36,716 nt of DNA. Source: Clostridium lundense DSM 17049. GTDB taxonomy: Bacteria > Bacillota > Clostridia > Clostridiales > Clostridiaceae. Of this stretch, positions 22,035-30,595 are shown piece after piece (position 1 is the stretch's first letter; every line of letters starts with the position of its first letter). Under the pieces are notes generated by a model, which ran no database searches, was not told the DNA's origin, and worked only from the letters and a program-made list of their open reading frames with translations. The position numbers and the translations under genes are program-made. Where the stretch lies: positions 1 to 36,716 of the forward strand of contig NZ_JHVC01000029.1 of assembly GCF_000619945.1 (NCBI RefSeq). The letters run 5' to 3'.

Positions 22035-22901
22035 ATGAGTACTGAAACTATAATAAAAAGAGAAAATTTTTGGAAAAGAATTTTTTTAGTAAGCTTTGGA
22101 GGGTTAATATATGCATTAGCTATAAATATATTCATTGCTCCACATAAATTGTTAAGCGGAGGGATTGCAGGTATATCACTTTTAGCTCAGTATGTAAGCA
22201 ATATACCATCAGGATATTGGGTGTTTATATTGAATCTACCTATATTTATACTAGGAATAAAAAAAGTAGACAAAGATTTTGTATTTTTTAGCTTAGTAGG
22301 AACTGTCACTATGTCTTTGTTTTTGGTTTTAACAAAAAATATATCTGAGTTTTTAGTAGTAGATGATTTAATCATATCAACTATATTTGGAGGTATAATA
22401 AGTGGCATAGGTATGGGATTGGTATTTAGGAGTAGAGCTTCACAGGGAGGATTGGATATAATTGCAGTTATAATAAGAAATAAAAATGGAGCTAAAATGT
22501 CCACACTATATTTTTCATTAAATGTGATTATAGTACTTTTAGGGGTATTTGCTACAAATTTAAAACTAACACTATATACTATAATTTTAATGTATATTAA
22601 AGCTATCATAATTGACAAAGTTATAGAAGGTTTTGATCATAAGAAAATTGTTATGATAGTAACGGAAAAGGAAAATGAAATATCAAATATGATAATGCAT
22701 AAAATAGGAAGAGGAACTACCTACCTTTATGGAGAGGGAGGGTATACAGGACAAAAGAAAAAAATAATATATTGTTTGTTAACTACAAAGGAATTAAATG
22801 CTGTAAAAAAATTAATTGATGAAATAGATACAAATGCGTTAGTATCTATTTCAGAAGCAGAAGAAATAAACGGCAAGGGCTTTTTAAAGCCTGCTATATA
22901 G
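22035..22901 (+). CDS. YitT-family membrane protein (DUF161 plus DUF2179)
   Basis: A 288-residue protein with AGAGGGAGAAG before ATG. The N-terminal two-thirds has about five to six membrane helices in two related halves: LIYALAINIFIAPHKLLSGG then GISLLAQYV, and later IFGGIISGIGMGLVFRSRAS followed by QGGLDIIAVI, the typical YitT repeats. The C-terminal 85 residues are the soluble DUF2179 domain (KIVMIVTEKENEISNMIMHK, GRGTTYLYGEGGYTG, VSISEAEEINGKGF). The family is common in Firmicutes but without an established biochemical role; transport is suspected. It lies downstream of a B12 riboswitch and its terminator, so cobalamin-dependent control is possible. A hairpin terminator follows the stop. 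Confidence 0.88.
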   Translation: MSTETIIKRENFWKRIFLVSFGGLIYALAINIFIAPHKLLSGGIAGISLLAQYVSNIPSGYWVFILNLPIFILGIKKVDKDFVFFSLVGTVTMSLFLVLTKNISEFLVVDDLIISTIFGGIISGIGMGLVFRSRASQGGLDIIAVIIRNKNGAKMSTLYFSLNVIIVLLGVFATNLKLTLYTIILMYIKAIIIDKVIEGFDHKKIVMIVTEKENEISNMIMHKIGRGTTYLYGEGGYTGQKKKIIYCLLTTKELNAVKKLIDEIDTNALVSISEAEEINGKGFLKPAI

Positions 22902-22909
22902 GCAGAAGA

Positions 22910-22940
22910 TAGACCATATGTTTTTTTATCATATGGTCTA
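22910..22940. terminator. Bidirectional terminator
   Basis: Perfect 11-bp arms TAGACCATATG (22910-22920) and CATATGGTCTA (22930-22940) enclose a T-rich 9-nt loop between the yitT-like gene and a convergent DUF4274-like gene. The flanking T-tracts are weak. Confidence 0.65.
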
Positions 22941-22948
22941 TAAAGCAT

Positions 22949-23404
22949 TTACAATAAAATATCTTCTAAAAATACTTTTTCTAAGGAATATGTGTCTTCT
23001 AATTCTTTTTTGTAAATATCAGTTAATGGGATTTTATATGAAATTGTTTTTACTAAATATTTATCGTATACAATTTTTTTATATAAATATTTTATAAAAT
23101 AAATCCAGTTTTCATCAAAACTATCTTCAAAATCATCATCAAATATGTCTAATCCTTCTGCTAAATAAAATGCATTTAATGCAGTAGCAAGCTCACAATT
23201 TTTATGATTAATAATATAATAAGGGATTTCAAATCCATCATCCCAATTATAATTTTCTAAAAAATCATGTAGTTCAATAGATGTTGTATTGTCTGTAAAT
23301 CTTTTAAATTCTTCATTGAATTCTTCTTCAATTTCCCATAAAAAATTTAATCGGTTTTTACTTTTTTCAGTTTTAAATGGATTTTTGTCAAGATTTAAAT
23401 TCAT
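22949..23404 (-). CDS. DUF4274-like protein of unknown function
   Basis: A 151-residue acidic soluble protein. The central segment HDFLENYNWDDGFEIPYYII (46-65) followed by NCELATALNAFYLAEG resembles the DUF4274 family, small proteins found beside polymorphic toxins, and sometimes regarded as immunity-like, but without proven function. No signal peptide or membrane helix is present. It starts at ATG with AGAGGTG upstream and follows a 48-codon gene by 22 bp, so the two form an operon. No toxin gene is visible nearby. The domain call rests on the NWDDGFEIP and NCELATAL segments and is moderate. Confidence 0.7.
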   Translation of the reverse strand: MNLNLDKNPFKTEKSKNRLNFLWEIEEEFNEEFKRFTDNTTSIELHDFLENYNWDDGFEIPYYIINHKNCELATALNAFYLAEGLDIFDDDFEDSFDENWIYFIKYLYKKIVYDKYLVKTISYKIPLTDIYKKELEDTYSLEKVFLEDILL

Positions 23405-23426
23405 ATTAGCACCTCTATTATATAAA

Positions 23427-23573
23427 TTACATTATAATTGTATTTTCAAGCATCATTTTAAATTCTATGGTTTCTTTTAATCTGTTTTCAAAATCAGAGT
23501 TTAGAGTATCTACATCATCTTCTAATTCAGTTCTATATGTTAATTTATTAATAAATTCGTTGAATATTTTCAT
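23427..23573 (-). CDS. Small 48-residue protein, unknown
   Basis: A short minus-strand gene from ATG (23571-23573) to TAA (23427-23429), preceded by AGGTGA 7 nt upstream. The product starts MKIFNEFINKLTYRTELEDD and is charged and mostly helical, with no membrane segment. It matches no family I know. Its good ribosome site and 22-bp distance to the DUF4274-like gene support it as a real first gene of a two-gene operon. It could be a regulator or a helper protein; this is a guess. Confidence 0.55.
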   Translation of the reverse strand: MKIFNEFINKLTYRTELEDDVDTLNSDFENRLKETIEFKMMLENTIIM

Positions 23574-23783
23574 AATTAAATCACCTCATTTAATTATCGT
23601 AGCTTTTTAATTAAATTATAGAACATATTTAACTTTTAGATTATTAATAGTGTAAAGGTTTTAAATAATTTTTAAATTTTTTCTAAATTAATGTGGAATA
23701 AGTAAATTAGTCTAGAACATATTCATACAATATAGAAGGATAATAAAAAGAATTCCATAGCAATAATAAAGAAGGGTATATTT

Positions 23784-24371
23784 ATGCATAGAAGTGATGG
23801 CTATTATATTGAATTGGATGATAGGGCAGAAAAAATGCTTAGAACAGCAGAATTTTTGGGATGTGGACATAATGGAATAGTATATTTAATTCCAGGTAAA
23901 AAAGTGATTAAGATTTTTAGGGAAAGGAAGGTGTGTGAGAAGGAATATAATATTTTAAAGAGAACCTCAAAGAGCAAATACTTCCCTAAGGTGTATTGTC
24001 ACGGAACATATTATATTGTGAGAGATTGTGTAGAGGGTGAGCGTCTAGATAAGTATATTAAAAATAATGGATTGAATAGGGAAATATCATGTAATATTAT
24101 CAAACTTATAAAAGAATTTAAAAAACTTAACTTCAGTAAGCTTGATATAAGATGTAAGGACTTATATGTTAAGAATGATTTATCCTTGATGGTAATAGAT
24201 CCTAAAAATAATTATTCTAGGGAATGTACTTATCCTAGGCATCTGATGAAAGGTTTAAATAATTTAGGGGTATTGGATGAATTTTTGGAAGTGGTTAAGA
24301 CTGAGAATAATGAACTTTATAATGAATGGAACTTGAGAATGAGGCAGTATTTGAGTACAGGAATTAAATAA
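23784..24371 (+). CDS. Small protein-kinase-like protein
   Basis: A 195-residue protein that looks like a minimal eukaryote-type kinase fold. A glycine-loop-like LGCGHNGIVYLI (25-36) is followed by VIKIF with Lys43 as the ATP-anchoring lysine, a Glu in the next helix (Glu52 or Glu54), a hinge-like YYIVRDCVEGERL (76-88), a catalytic-loop-like LDIRCKDLYVKN (120-131) in place of HRDLKPxN, and VIDPKNN (137-143) in place of DFG. Key positions are thus partly conserved. It resembles Bacillus YrzF-type putative kinases. GAAGGG precedes ATG, and a strong terminator follows. The gene stands alone; target and activity are unknown, and a pseudokinase cannot be excluded. Confidence 0.68.
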   Translation: MHRSDGYYIELDDRAEKMLRTAEFLGCGHNGIVYLIPGKKVIKIFRERKVCEKEYNILKRTSKSKYFPKVYCHGTYYIVRDCVEGERLDKYIKNNGLNREISCNIIKLIKEFKKLNFSKLDIRCKDLYVKNDLSLMVIDPKNNYSRECTYPRHLMKGLNNLGVLDEFLEVVKTENNELYNEWNLRMRQYLSTGIK

Positions 24372-24377
24372 ATTTAG

Positions 24378-24405
24378 ATAGGGGCTAAGATGCCCCTATT
24401 TTTTA
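24378..24405. terminator. Rho-independent terminator
   Basis: ATAGGGGC (24378-24385) pairs perfectly with GCCCCTAT (24392-24399) around a 6-nt loop and is followed by a T-run. It ends the kinase-like gene and lies next to the convergent GGDEF-EAL gene. Confidence 0.88.
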
Positions 24406-24417
24406 TGAAGCAATATT

Positions 24418-25983
24418 TTAAATTATATTATTTGTAGAGATTAGGTGTTTGCTTTGTATTATTTCAGGAGCAACAGGCTTTTCAATTATATATCCTTGAA
24501 TTTTATCACAGTTTACTGATTTAAGGTATTCTAAGTCATGTTCTTTTTCAACACCTTCTGCTACTACAGATAGATTTAGGTTGTGAGCTAAATTAATTAC
24601 AGATGATATTATAAGCTTGTCTTTATCGCTAATAGCAATATTTTTAATGAAAGAACCGTCAAGTTTTAAATAATTAACAGGCAGAAATTTTAAATACTGC
24701 AAACAGGAATATCCTGTTCCAAAGTCATCAATAGCTATTTGCACTTTTTCATCCTGTATAGATTTTAATGTTTTAGCAATTTTGTTTATATTGTTTAATA
24801 AGGTGCTTTCAGTAATTTCAAGTATTAAATACTCAGGGTCAAGTTTAGTTTCTGATAAAATCCTCATTACTGTGTCAATAAAATTAGTTTGCATTAACTG
24901 TACAGTAGATACATTTACAGATATACAAACATGTTCATAGCCATTCTTCTGCCATTTTTTATTTTGTTCGCAAGCAGTTTTTATAACCCATTCTCCAATT
25001 ATATTAATTAAACCAGTTTCTTCTGCTAGTGGTATAAATTCTAAAGGAGAAATTAGACCTTTTTTAGGATGTATCCAACGAATTAAGGATTCAACACCTT
25101 CAACTTTATTTGATTTTATATTTAAAATGGGCTGGTAATTTAATATAAACTCATTATTACGAAGTGCATTTTTTAAATCATTTTCTAATGTTTCTTTATC
25201 AGTTATAGTTTTTTTTACATCTTCATCATAGAACTTGTACACTAGTTGAGAGCTTTGCTTTACATAATACATAGAGGAATCAGCATTTTTTATAAGCTTT
25301 TCCAAAGTGTCGCCATCTTCAGGATACATACTTATGCCAATACTAAAGCTTACTGATATTCTTTGATTTTCAATATCATAGGGAGTGCTCAGTAGGTGTA
25401 AAATGTCTATAATTAAATTTTCAGTGTCATTTTTATTATAGTCAGGTAGCATTATGATAAATTCATCCCCACCTAGTCTGCATAGTATAGAATCATTGGG
25501 AAAGTACTGCCTAAAACGTTGTGAAATCTGACCAAGCAGAATGTCACCTACATTATGACCAAAATTATCATTTATTTGTTTGAATTTGTTTACATCTAGA
25601 AATAAAAGCGCTGTTGGCATATTACTTAATTCACATACATGAAGTTCTTTTTTAGCTATAGAAAAAAATCCCCATCTGTTTGGCAATTTTGTAAGCTCAT
25701 CAATAAATGACATTTCCTTTAGTTTAGCTACAAGTTTATTAAGTTCTGTTAAACTTTTTAAAAAGAATAAAAATACAAATGAATATAGTAGTGAAATTGT
25801 GAGTATTATTTCTTCTATTTGACGTTTTACATTTATTTCAGAAAAATCATTAGAAATCCAATGAAAGTTGGAAATTAATATAAAAATAAAAACCGATATA
25901 CCTAATGTGGTAAAAATCAATATATTTTTACAAGAAAAATAATTATCAATAATTCGTTTGAATTTTTTTAGCCAATTTAACAA
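24418..25983 (-). CDS. Membrane GGDEF-EAL protein (c-di-GMP synthesis/degradation)
   Basis: The protein has two N-terminal membrane helices (about 20-40 and 58-75), then a GGDEF domain (about 90-255) and an EAL domain (about 265-515). The GGDEF motif is intact (RLGGDEF, residues 171-175), without an RxxD inhibitory site at the usual place. The EAL motif reads ESL (298-300) with the conserved Arg, EITES, DDFGTGYS and KLDGSF, so phosphodiesterase activity is likely and cyclase activity possible; the external loop is too short for a ligand domain. I prefer a TTG start at 25981-25983, because GGAGGAG (complement of 25990-25996) lies 7 nt upstream, whereas the longer frame would start inside that site. 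The protein is then 521 residues. It is monocistronic and probably tunes motility or adhesion. Confidence 0.9.
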   Translation of the reverse strand: MLNWLKKFKRIIDNYFSCKNILIFTTLGISVFIFILISNFHWISNDFSEINVKRQIEEIILTISLLYSFVFLFFLKSLTELNKLVAKLKEMSFIDELTKLPNRWGFFSIAKKELHVCELSNMPTALLFLDVNKFKQINDNFGHNVGDILLGQISQRFRQYFPNDSILCRLGGDEFIIMLPDYNKNDTENLIIDILHLLSTPYDIENQRISVSFSIGISMYPEDGDTLEKLIKNADSSMYYVKQSSQLVYKFYDEDVKKTITDKETLENDLKNALRNNEFILNYQPILNIKSNKVEGVESLIRWIHPKKGLISPLEFIPLAEETGLINIIGEWVIKTACEQNKKWQKNGYEHVCISVNVSTVQLMQTNFIDTVMRILSETKLDPEYLILEITESTLLNNINKIAKTLKSIQDEKVQIAIDDFGTGYSCLQYLKFLPVNYLKLDGSFIKNIAISDKDKLIISSVINLAHNLNLSVVAEGVEKEHDLEYLKSVNCDKIQGYIIEKPVAPEIIQSKHLISTNNII

Positions 25984-26180
25984 TATAAACTCCTCCAATA
26001 TAGTTCAATCTTTTAGAGCATATATATTTTAATAAATATATTTAATTTTAAAATTATTTAAGTTTTTTACAATAGTATAAGTGTAGAGTAATGGTTTTTT
26101 TATTATAATATGAATCATAAATAGTAGGTGTGTGCATATTATGATAAGCATATATTTTTGTATAAGGAGAAATATTAAAT

Positions 26181-26280
26181 AAAAAAGGCTGACTCAAAAC
26201 AGAAAAATAACACAATATATTGATTTTAAGATTAAAATTTCAATATATTGTGTTTAAAATTCATTTTGAGACAGCACTTA
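26181..26280. repeat. MITE-like inverted-repeat element
   Basis: About 95-100 bp are arranged as one long imperfect palindrome. Outer ends GGCTGACTCAAAAC (from 26187) and, on the other strand, GTGCTGTCTCAAAA (from 26278) resemble IS1182/IS4-type transposon termini. Inner arms CACAATATATTGA (26211-26223) and its complement (26240-26252) match perfectly and enclose TTTTAA-GA-TTAAAA. No coding capacity is present. It may be a MITE or a strong terminator-like hairpin; it lies just past the anti-sigma gene. The remaining 25984-26180 stretch shows no gene. Confidence 0.55.
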
Positions 26281-26316
26281 AAATTTAATTTAATGCTTTT
26301 GTTATGAAAAAGTTTG

Positions 26317-27813
26317 TTATTTATTGTCTGTTATTTTATTTTTATCTATAGGAATAATCCAAGGACCTTTTTTAATAGTATAAAATGATCCTATATAAAG
26401 ATCAAGTTTAGAGGATTTAGGGTGATTAAGTCTTATACACCAACCTTTTAAATTTCCCATAACATTGTTTTTATTATCTTCAGAGTAGTCACTGCTCCAA
26501 CCATTATAGTCAGAGGTGGTTAATAATTTATCATCTGTTCCTAGTTCTACATTAAAAATAGAATCTGATTTATCTTCATGATATCCTGTATCTATTTTAA
26601 TTATTAGTTGATCTTCGGCCGGTCTCTCTAAGGATAATATTTTTATTTTATAGTCATCTTTTAAAGTAATTATCTCATTATGAAAAGTAACCTTTTCCAA
26701 AAGTTTAGGAATATTAAAGCTATGCTTTACATTAATACTATGTTTAATCCTAACATAAGGTATATTAAGTTTATAGGATGTGTGATTACTTTTAGATGCA
26801 TCAAAGTAAAACTCGCTTAGTGGAGGAGAGTAGCTACCAGGGGCAGAAATTTTATAAGATTTTCCCTCATCATCCGTTAGCATTATTGTTTTATTTAAAA
26901 CTCCTTTGTAAGAACAATTTTTATCTGTATAGTTTGGATCCTTACCATATTCTTGTACAGACCATTCATTATTACTAGGAGTTAATAGGTTAACCTTTAA
27001 GGTGTTGTTTTCCCATTTTGGTATGGCAGTAATGCTTATTCCATTATTATTGCAAGTTGGACCCATTTCTTTATAATTACTATAATCTTTTACTTTTTTT
27101 AAAGTTACAGGTATAGTTATTTTTTCATTATAAGGAGGAGTTAATTCAACTTCAATTTTTTCACCATCAGTATAAGAAATATTTTTATTATCAGAAGAAA
27201 AATCAGACTGCCAATGCATAGAACCATCTCCACCACCAGAGCCTGTAGAACCATTGTTAAGTTTGATAGTTTTGCCATTATTTAGTTTTATAGCTGGTGT
27301 AAAAGACGCTACATCCATATTTGGAGCATCAGCACCATTTTTTTCTTCTCCTCGTGCAGAAACCTGTATAATTTTTTTATCAGTATCAATTAACACTGAC
27401 AAAAGTTCTACATAACCGTTTTTAGTAGGAACCTTAATGTTACTTTCTAGAACATATATATTAGAAGAAGGTTCATTTTCTAATACTTGATTGATTCCTG
27501 GTATATATTGAAGAACCTTTTTAATGTTTGCAATTGCTTTATTGGAAAAAGGAATAAGAAGTAAAAATGATATAGTTGCTGCAATAGCAGCTTTTTTCTT
27601 TGAAGATAGAAAACTTCTTTTAGGCTTATTTTCTGTGATTTTTTCAGATGGTATGGGGGATTTATCTATTTTATCAAAGGTCTTTTCTTTTATTCTATTT
27701 AAACTTTCATTAGAAATATCATAAGATTCATCTATATTTAAATCATTAATAAGAGATTTAAGATCATCTTCATTAAAATTTTCTAGAATATCGAGAAATA
27801 TCTTATCTTTCAT
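26317..27813 (-). CDS. DUF4179 membrane protein, probable anti-sigma factor of the adjacent ECF sigma
   Basis: A 498-residue protein with a cytoplasmic N-terminus (about 1-70), one membrane helix (about 73-93, KKAAIAATISFLLLIPFSN) and a large extracytoplasmic part. The juxtamembrane segment KAIANIKKVLQYIPGINQVL is the usual start of the DUF4179 domain found in proteins encoded after clostridial and bacillar ECF sigma genes. The remaining 380 residues are beta-rich and glycine/asparagine-rich, perhaps sensing a surface condition. Its start overlaps the sigma stop by 1 nt (TAATG), showing translational coupling. By family logic it holds the sigma factor at the membrane until a signal releases it. 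The signal is unknown; neighbouring glycan-active enzymes suggest the envelope. Confidence 0.85.
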   Translation of the reverse strand: MKDKIFLDILENFNEDDLKSLINDLNIDESYDISNESLNRIKEKTFDKIDKSPIPSEKITENKPKRSFLSSKKKAAIAATISFLLLIPFSNKAIANIKKVLQYIPGINQVLENEPSSNIYVLESNIKVPTKNGYVELLSVLIDTDKKIIQVSARGEEKNGADAPNMDVASFTPAIKLNNGKTIKLNNGSTGSGGGDGSMHWQSDFSSDNKNISYTDGEKIEVELTPPYNEKITIPVTLKKVKDYSNYKEMGPTCNNNGISITAIPKWENNTLKVNLLTPSNNEWSVQEYGKDPNYTDKNCSYKGVLNKTIMLTDDEGKSYKISAPGSYSPPLSEFYFDASKSNHTSYKLNIPYVRIKHSINVKHSFNIPKLLEKVTFHNEIITLKDDYKIKILSLERPAEDQLIIKIDTGYHEDKSDSIFNVELGTDDKLLTTSDYNGWSSDYSEDNKNNVMGNLKGWCIRLNHPKSSKLDLYIGSFYTIKKGPWIIPIDKNKITDNK

Positions 27814-28376
27814 TAGAGTACCTCCTTATCTTCGTAAATTAAATTTTCTTTTAATATTTTTCTTGTTCTGTATAATCTATTGTCAACTGCTTGTCTTGTA
27901 AGATTAAATTCTTTTGCCATATCTTCAATTGTTTGATTAAAAAAATATCTTTTTATAAATAATTGTTTATCTATGGTTTTTAAATTGTTTAATAGGAGCA
28001 TAATTTTACTATTTAATTCTTTGGATAGTAGTTCATTTTCAATATCATTGGAAGCTATGAAATTAGTGTCTTCAACATTACTTTCAAAATTTGATTTTTT
28101 TATTAACTTTCTTCTGAAATCAAGGCTCTTATATTTTGCAATAACACTTAGCCAAGTTTTAAAGCTACTTTTTTCTTGTGAATATTTATGCTTATTTTCC
28201 CAAAGAAAAATAAAAATATCACTTACACATTCTTCTATATCTTCTAAAGATCCAAATTCTCCTATTATATTTTGGCATATTGTAAATGTTAAAGGGGCAA
28301 AGCTATCAATAACGTATTGAAGAGCATCTTTATCGTTTTCTTTTAATTTTTGTATAAAGTTTGTTTCATCAATCAT
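27813..28376 (-). CDS. ECF-type RNA polymerase sigma factor
   Basis: A 187-residue sigma-70 family protein. Region 2 (about 10-85) includes YVIDSFAPLTFTICQNIIG, then DIEECVSDIFIFLWENKHKY and FKTWLSVIAKYKSLDFRRKL; region 4 (about 125-180) includes IDKQLFIKRYFFNQTIEDMA and the recognition helix FNLTRQAVDNRLYRTRKIL. No region 1 or 3, as expected for ECF factors. AGGAGG lies 11-12 nt before ATG. It is cotranscribed with the DUF4179 protein and divergent from the CWB2-GH18 gene across 160 bp, which makes the latter a natural target candidate, though no clear AAC/CGT ECF promoter was seen. Confidence 0.92.
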   Translation of the reverse strand: MIDETNFIQKLKENDKDALQYVIDSFAPLTFTICQNIIGEFGSLEDIEECVSDIFIFLWENKHKYSQEKSSFKTWLSVIAKYKSLDFRRKLIKKSNFESNVEDTNFIASNDIENELLSKELNSKIMLLLNNLKTIDKQLFIKRYFFNQTIEDMAKEFNLTRQAVDNRLYRTRKILKENLIYEDKEVL

Positions 28377-28536
28377 TTACACATAGTCCTCCTTTCTGTA
28401 CCTTCAATCATATATACGAAAGAAAGTTAAAAATCTCTCAAAATTATTTATAAATATACTATTAAAAAGACTAAAAAGGATTACATATATTACGTATATT
28501 ATAATAGAACAAATTTAATTGGACAGGGAGGCAATT

Positions 28537-30447
28537 ATGAAAGGTACTAAAAAACACATAAGTATACCTTTATTTTTCATACTTATATTTGTTACAAAAA
28601 TACATATAGTATATGCTTCTCAAACTAATATTAGGTTGGGTGGAGGGAATAGGTATGAAACTTCAGTAAAGATTTCTAAGGACGGATGGATACAATCAGA
28701 TAATGTGGTTTTGGTTTCAGGAGAAAATTTTCCAGATGCCATTTGTGCAGCACCGCTTGCAAAGAAATACGATGCACCTATTTTAATAAGTACAAGTAAA
28801 AGACTGGATCCCGCAGTAATGGAAGAAATACAAAGGCTAGGAAGTAAAAAATTTTTTATAGTTGGTGGTAGTGGTGTCATATCACTAGATATTGAAAAAC
28901 AGCTTAAAGATATTAAATTAGAAGTTATTCGTATAGCTGGGCAGGATAGGTATAAAACTAGCGTTAAAGTAGCAGAGACTATTGGAGTAAGTAATGGAGT
29001 AGTATTAGTGTCTGGAAATAATTTTCCGGATGCACTATCTATAGCTTCTATAGCTGGAATTAAACAAATGCCTATACTTCTTACCACAGCTACAAATTTA
29101 CCAGATAGTATAAAAGAATATATAAATAGCAATAGAATAAATAAATATTATGTAGTTGGTGGAACCAGCGTTATATATGATAGTGTTATAAAAGGACTTA
29201 CCAATGTAAAGCGATTAAGCGGAGCTGATAGATATGAAACAAATATAGCTGTTATAAAAGAATTTTTCAAAGACTTAAATTTTAATACTGTATATTTGGG
29301 CTCAGGAGAAAAATTTCCTGATACACTATGTGGCTCTGCTGCAGCCGCAAAAAATTCTGCGCCAATTGTTTTAACTAGTGGAACTTACTGTAAGGCTCAA
29401 TCTTTAATTAAATCTAATATGGATTCTGTATCTTCATTTAAAATATTAGGTGGAACTAGTGTTATATCAGACAAATTAGTACAAGCTATTCTTTTTGGTA
29501 AGAAAACTGTATTAGGGTATTCAACTTATTACTATCCTGGAGATAACTCATCTTATAAATCATTAGTGGATTATGCAAGTTTAATTGATGAAATTGCTAT
29601 AGATACGTATAATGTAGATTCTTTAGGAAATATAACAGGTACGGTTCCATATAATCAATTAAATTATGCAAATGACAATAAAATTACAACTTATGCTATG
29701 GTATCTAACAATTTTAATGGAGATACTGCTAAAACTTTACTTGAGAATAGTAATAATAGACATAGATTTATTAATAATATACTAGAAGTTGTAAAGGTAA
29801 ACAATCATAAAGGTGTAAATATTGATCTTGAAGGGATTTACTATTATGATAGAAATTATTTTACAACTTTTATGAGTGAATTATATAGTATATTACATTC
29901 ACAAGGTTTTTTAGTAACAGTTGCTATTCCTGCAAAGACATGGGATAATATTAATGATGCATGGAATGGAGCTTATGACTATGATAAAATTGGAAGATTT
30001 ACAGACAAGGCAATATTAATGACTTATGATGAGCATTGGACTGGCGGTGCATCTGGGGCCATAGCATCTATAGGCTGGGTTCAAAAAGTAATTAACTATG
30101 CTGTTGGTGTTATTCCTAGAGATAAAATAGTTTTAGGTTTGGCAGCCTACGGATATGATTGGACATTAAATGAAGCAGAAGGAAAAGCCTATAGTATAAA
30201 TGAAGTTTATAATATAGTATCCCAAAATTATTCTCAGATCAAATGGGATACCACATCACAAAGTCCTTATTTTAACTATACAGACAGTTTGGGTGTATAT
30301 CATACTCTTTGGTTTGAAAATAGTACAAGTATTTCTTATAAATTAGATATTGTAAATGATTATAATTTATGTGGAGTTTCTATATGGAGACTAGGGTTAG
30401 AAAACTTAGACTATTGGAATACCATTAAAGGAAAACTAAATAAATAG
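28537..30447 (+). CDS. CWB2-anchored glycoside hydrolase family 18 protein
   Basis: A 636-residue exported protein. I prefer ATG at 28537 with GGGAGG just upstream; a TTG six codons earlier precedes the site. The signal peptide (1-28) is followed by three CWB2 repeats (about 29-325: RLGGGNRYETSVKIS, RIAGQDRYKTSVKVA, RLSGADRYETNIAVI), then a GH18 domain (about 328-636). The catalytic motif reads GVNIDLEG with Glu432 as acid and Asp430; MTYDEHW and the C-terminal SIWRLGLE complete the GH18 barrel, close to YaaH/LysM-type spore-cortex hydrolases. It should cleave N-acetylglucosamine-type bonds in peptidoglycan or a wall glycan. It diverges from the ECF sigma/anti-sigma pair. Confidence 0.92.
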   Translation: MKGTKKHISIPLFFILIFVTKIHIVYASQTNIRLGGGNRYETSVKISKDGWIQSDNVVLVSGENFPDAICAAPLAKKYDAPILISTSKRLDPAVMEEIQRLGSKKFFIVGGSGVISLDIEKQLKDIKLEVIRIAGQDRYKTSVKVAETIGVSNGVVLVSGNNFPDALSIASIAGIKQMPILLTTATNLPDSIKEYINSNRINKYYVVGGTSVIYDSVIKGLTNVKRLSGADRYETNIAVIKEFFKDLNFNTVYLGSGEKFPDTLCGSAAAAKNSAPIVLTSGTYCKAQSLIKSNMDSVSSFKILGGTSVISDKLVQAILFGKKTVLGYSTYYYPGDNSSYKSLVDYASLIDEIAIDTYNVDSLGNITGTVPYNQLNYANDNKITTYAMVSNNFNGDTAKTLLENSNNRHRFINNILEVVKVNNHKGVNIDLEGIYYYDRNYFTTFMSELYSILHSQGFLVTVAIPAKTWDNINDAWNGAYDYDKIGRFTDKAILMTYDEHWTGGASGAIASIGWVQKVINYAVGVIPRDKIVLGLAAYGYDWTLNEAEGKAYSINEVYNIVSQNYSQIKWDTTSQSPYFNYTDSLGVYHTLWFENSTSISYKLDIVNDYNLCGVSIWRLGLENLDYWNTIKGKLNK

Positions 30448-30455
30448 AAAATAAA

Positions 30456-30483
30456 GAGTATATAAAAATATTTTTATATACTC
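30456..30483. repeat. Perfect 28-bp palindrome downstream of the GH18 gene
   Basis: Positions 30456-30483 read identically on both strands, with 13-bp arms around a central TA. It lies 9 bp after the GH18 stop and before the GHL10 gene. It may end transcription as a long A/T hairpin, though no T-run follows; a protein-binding site is the alternative. Confidence 0.6.
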
Positions 30484-30595
30484 ATTATGTCTTTTATAAA
30501 AATGACGTAACTTACCGTATTAGTATTTTATTTTAAGAGTGTGAATACAATGTAAATAAAGCATTCATAAAGTTACATATAAAGGGGGATGAATT

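Noticed and set aside
28620..29132. Minus-strand 170-codon frame within the GH18 gene
   Set aside because: It is the antisense shadow of the repeated CWB2 coding sequence, with no ribosome site.
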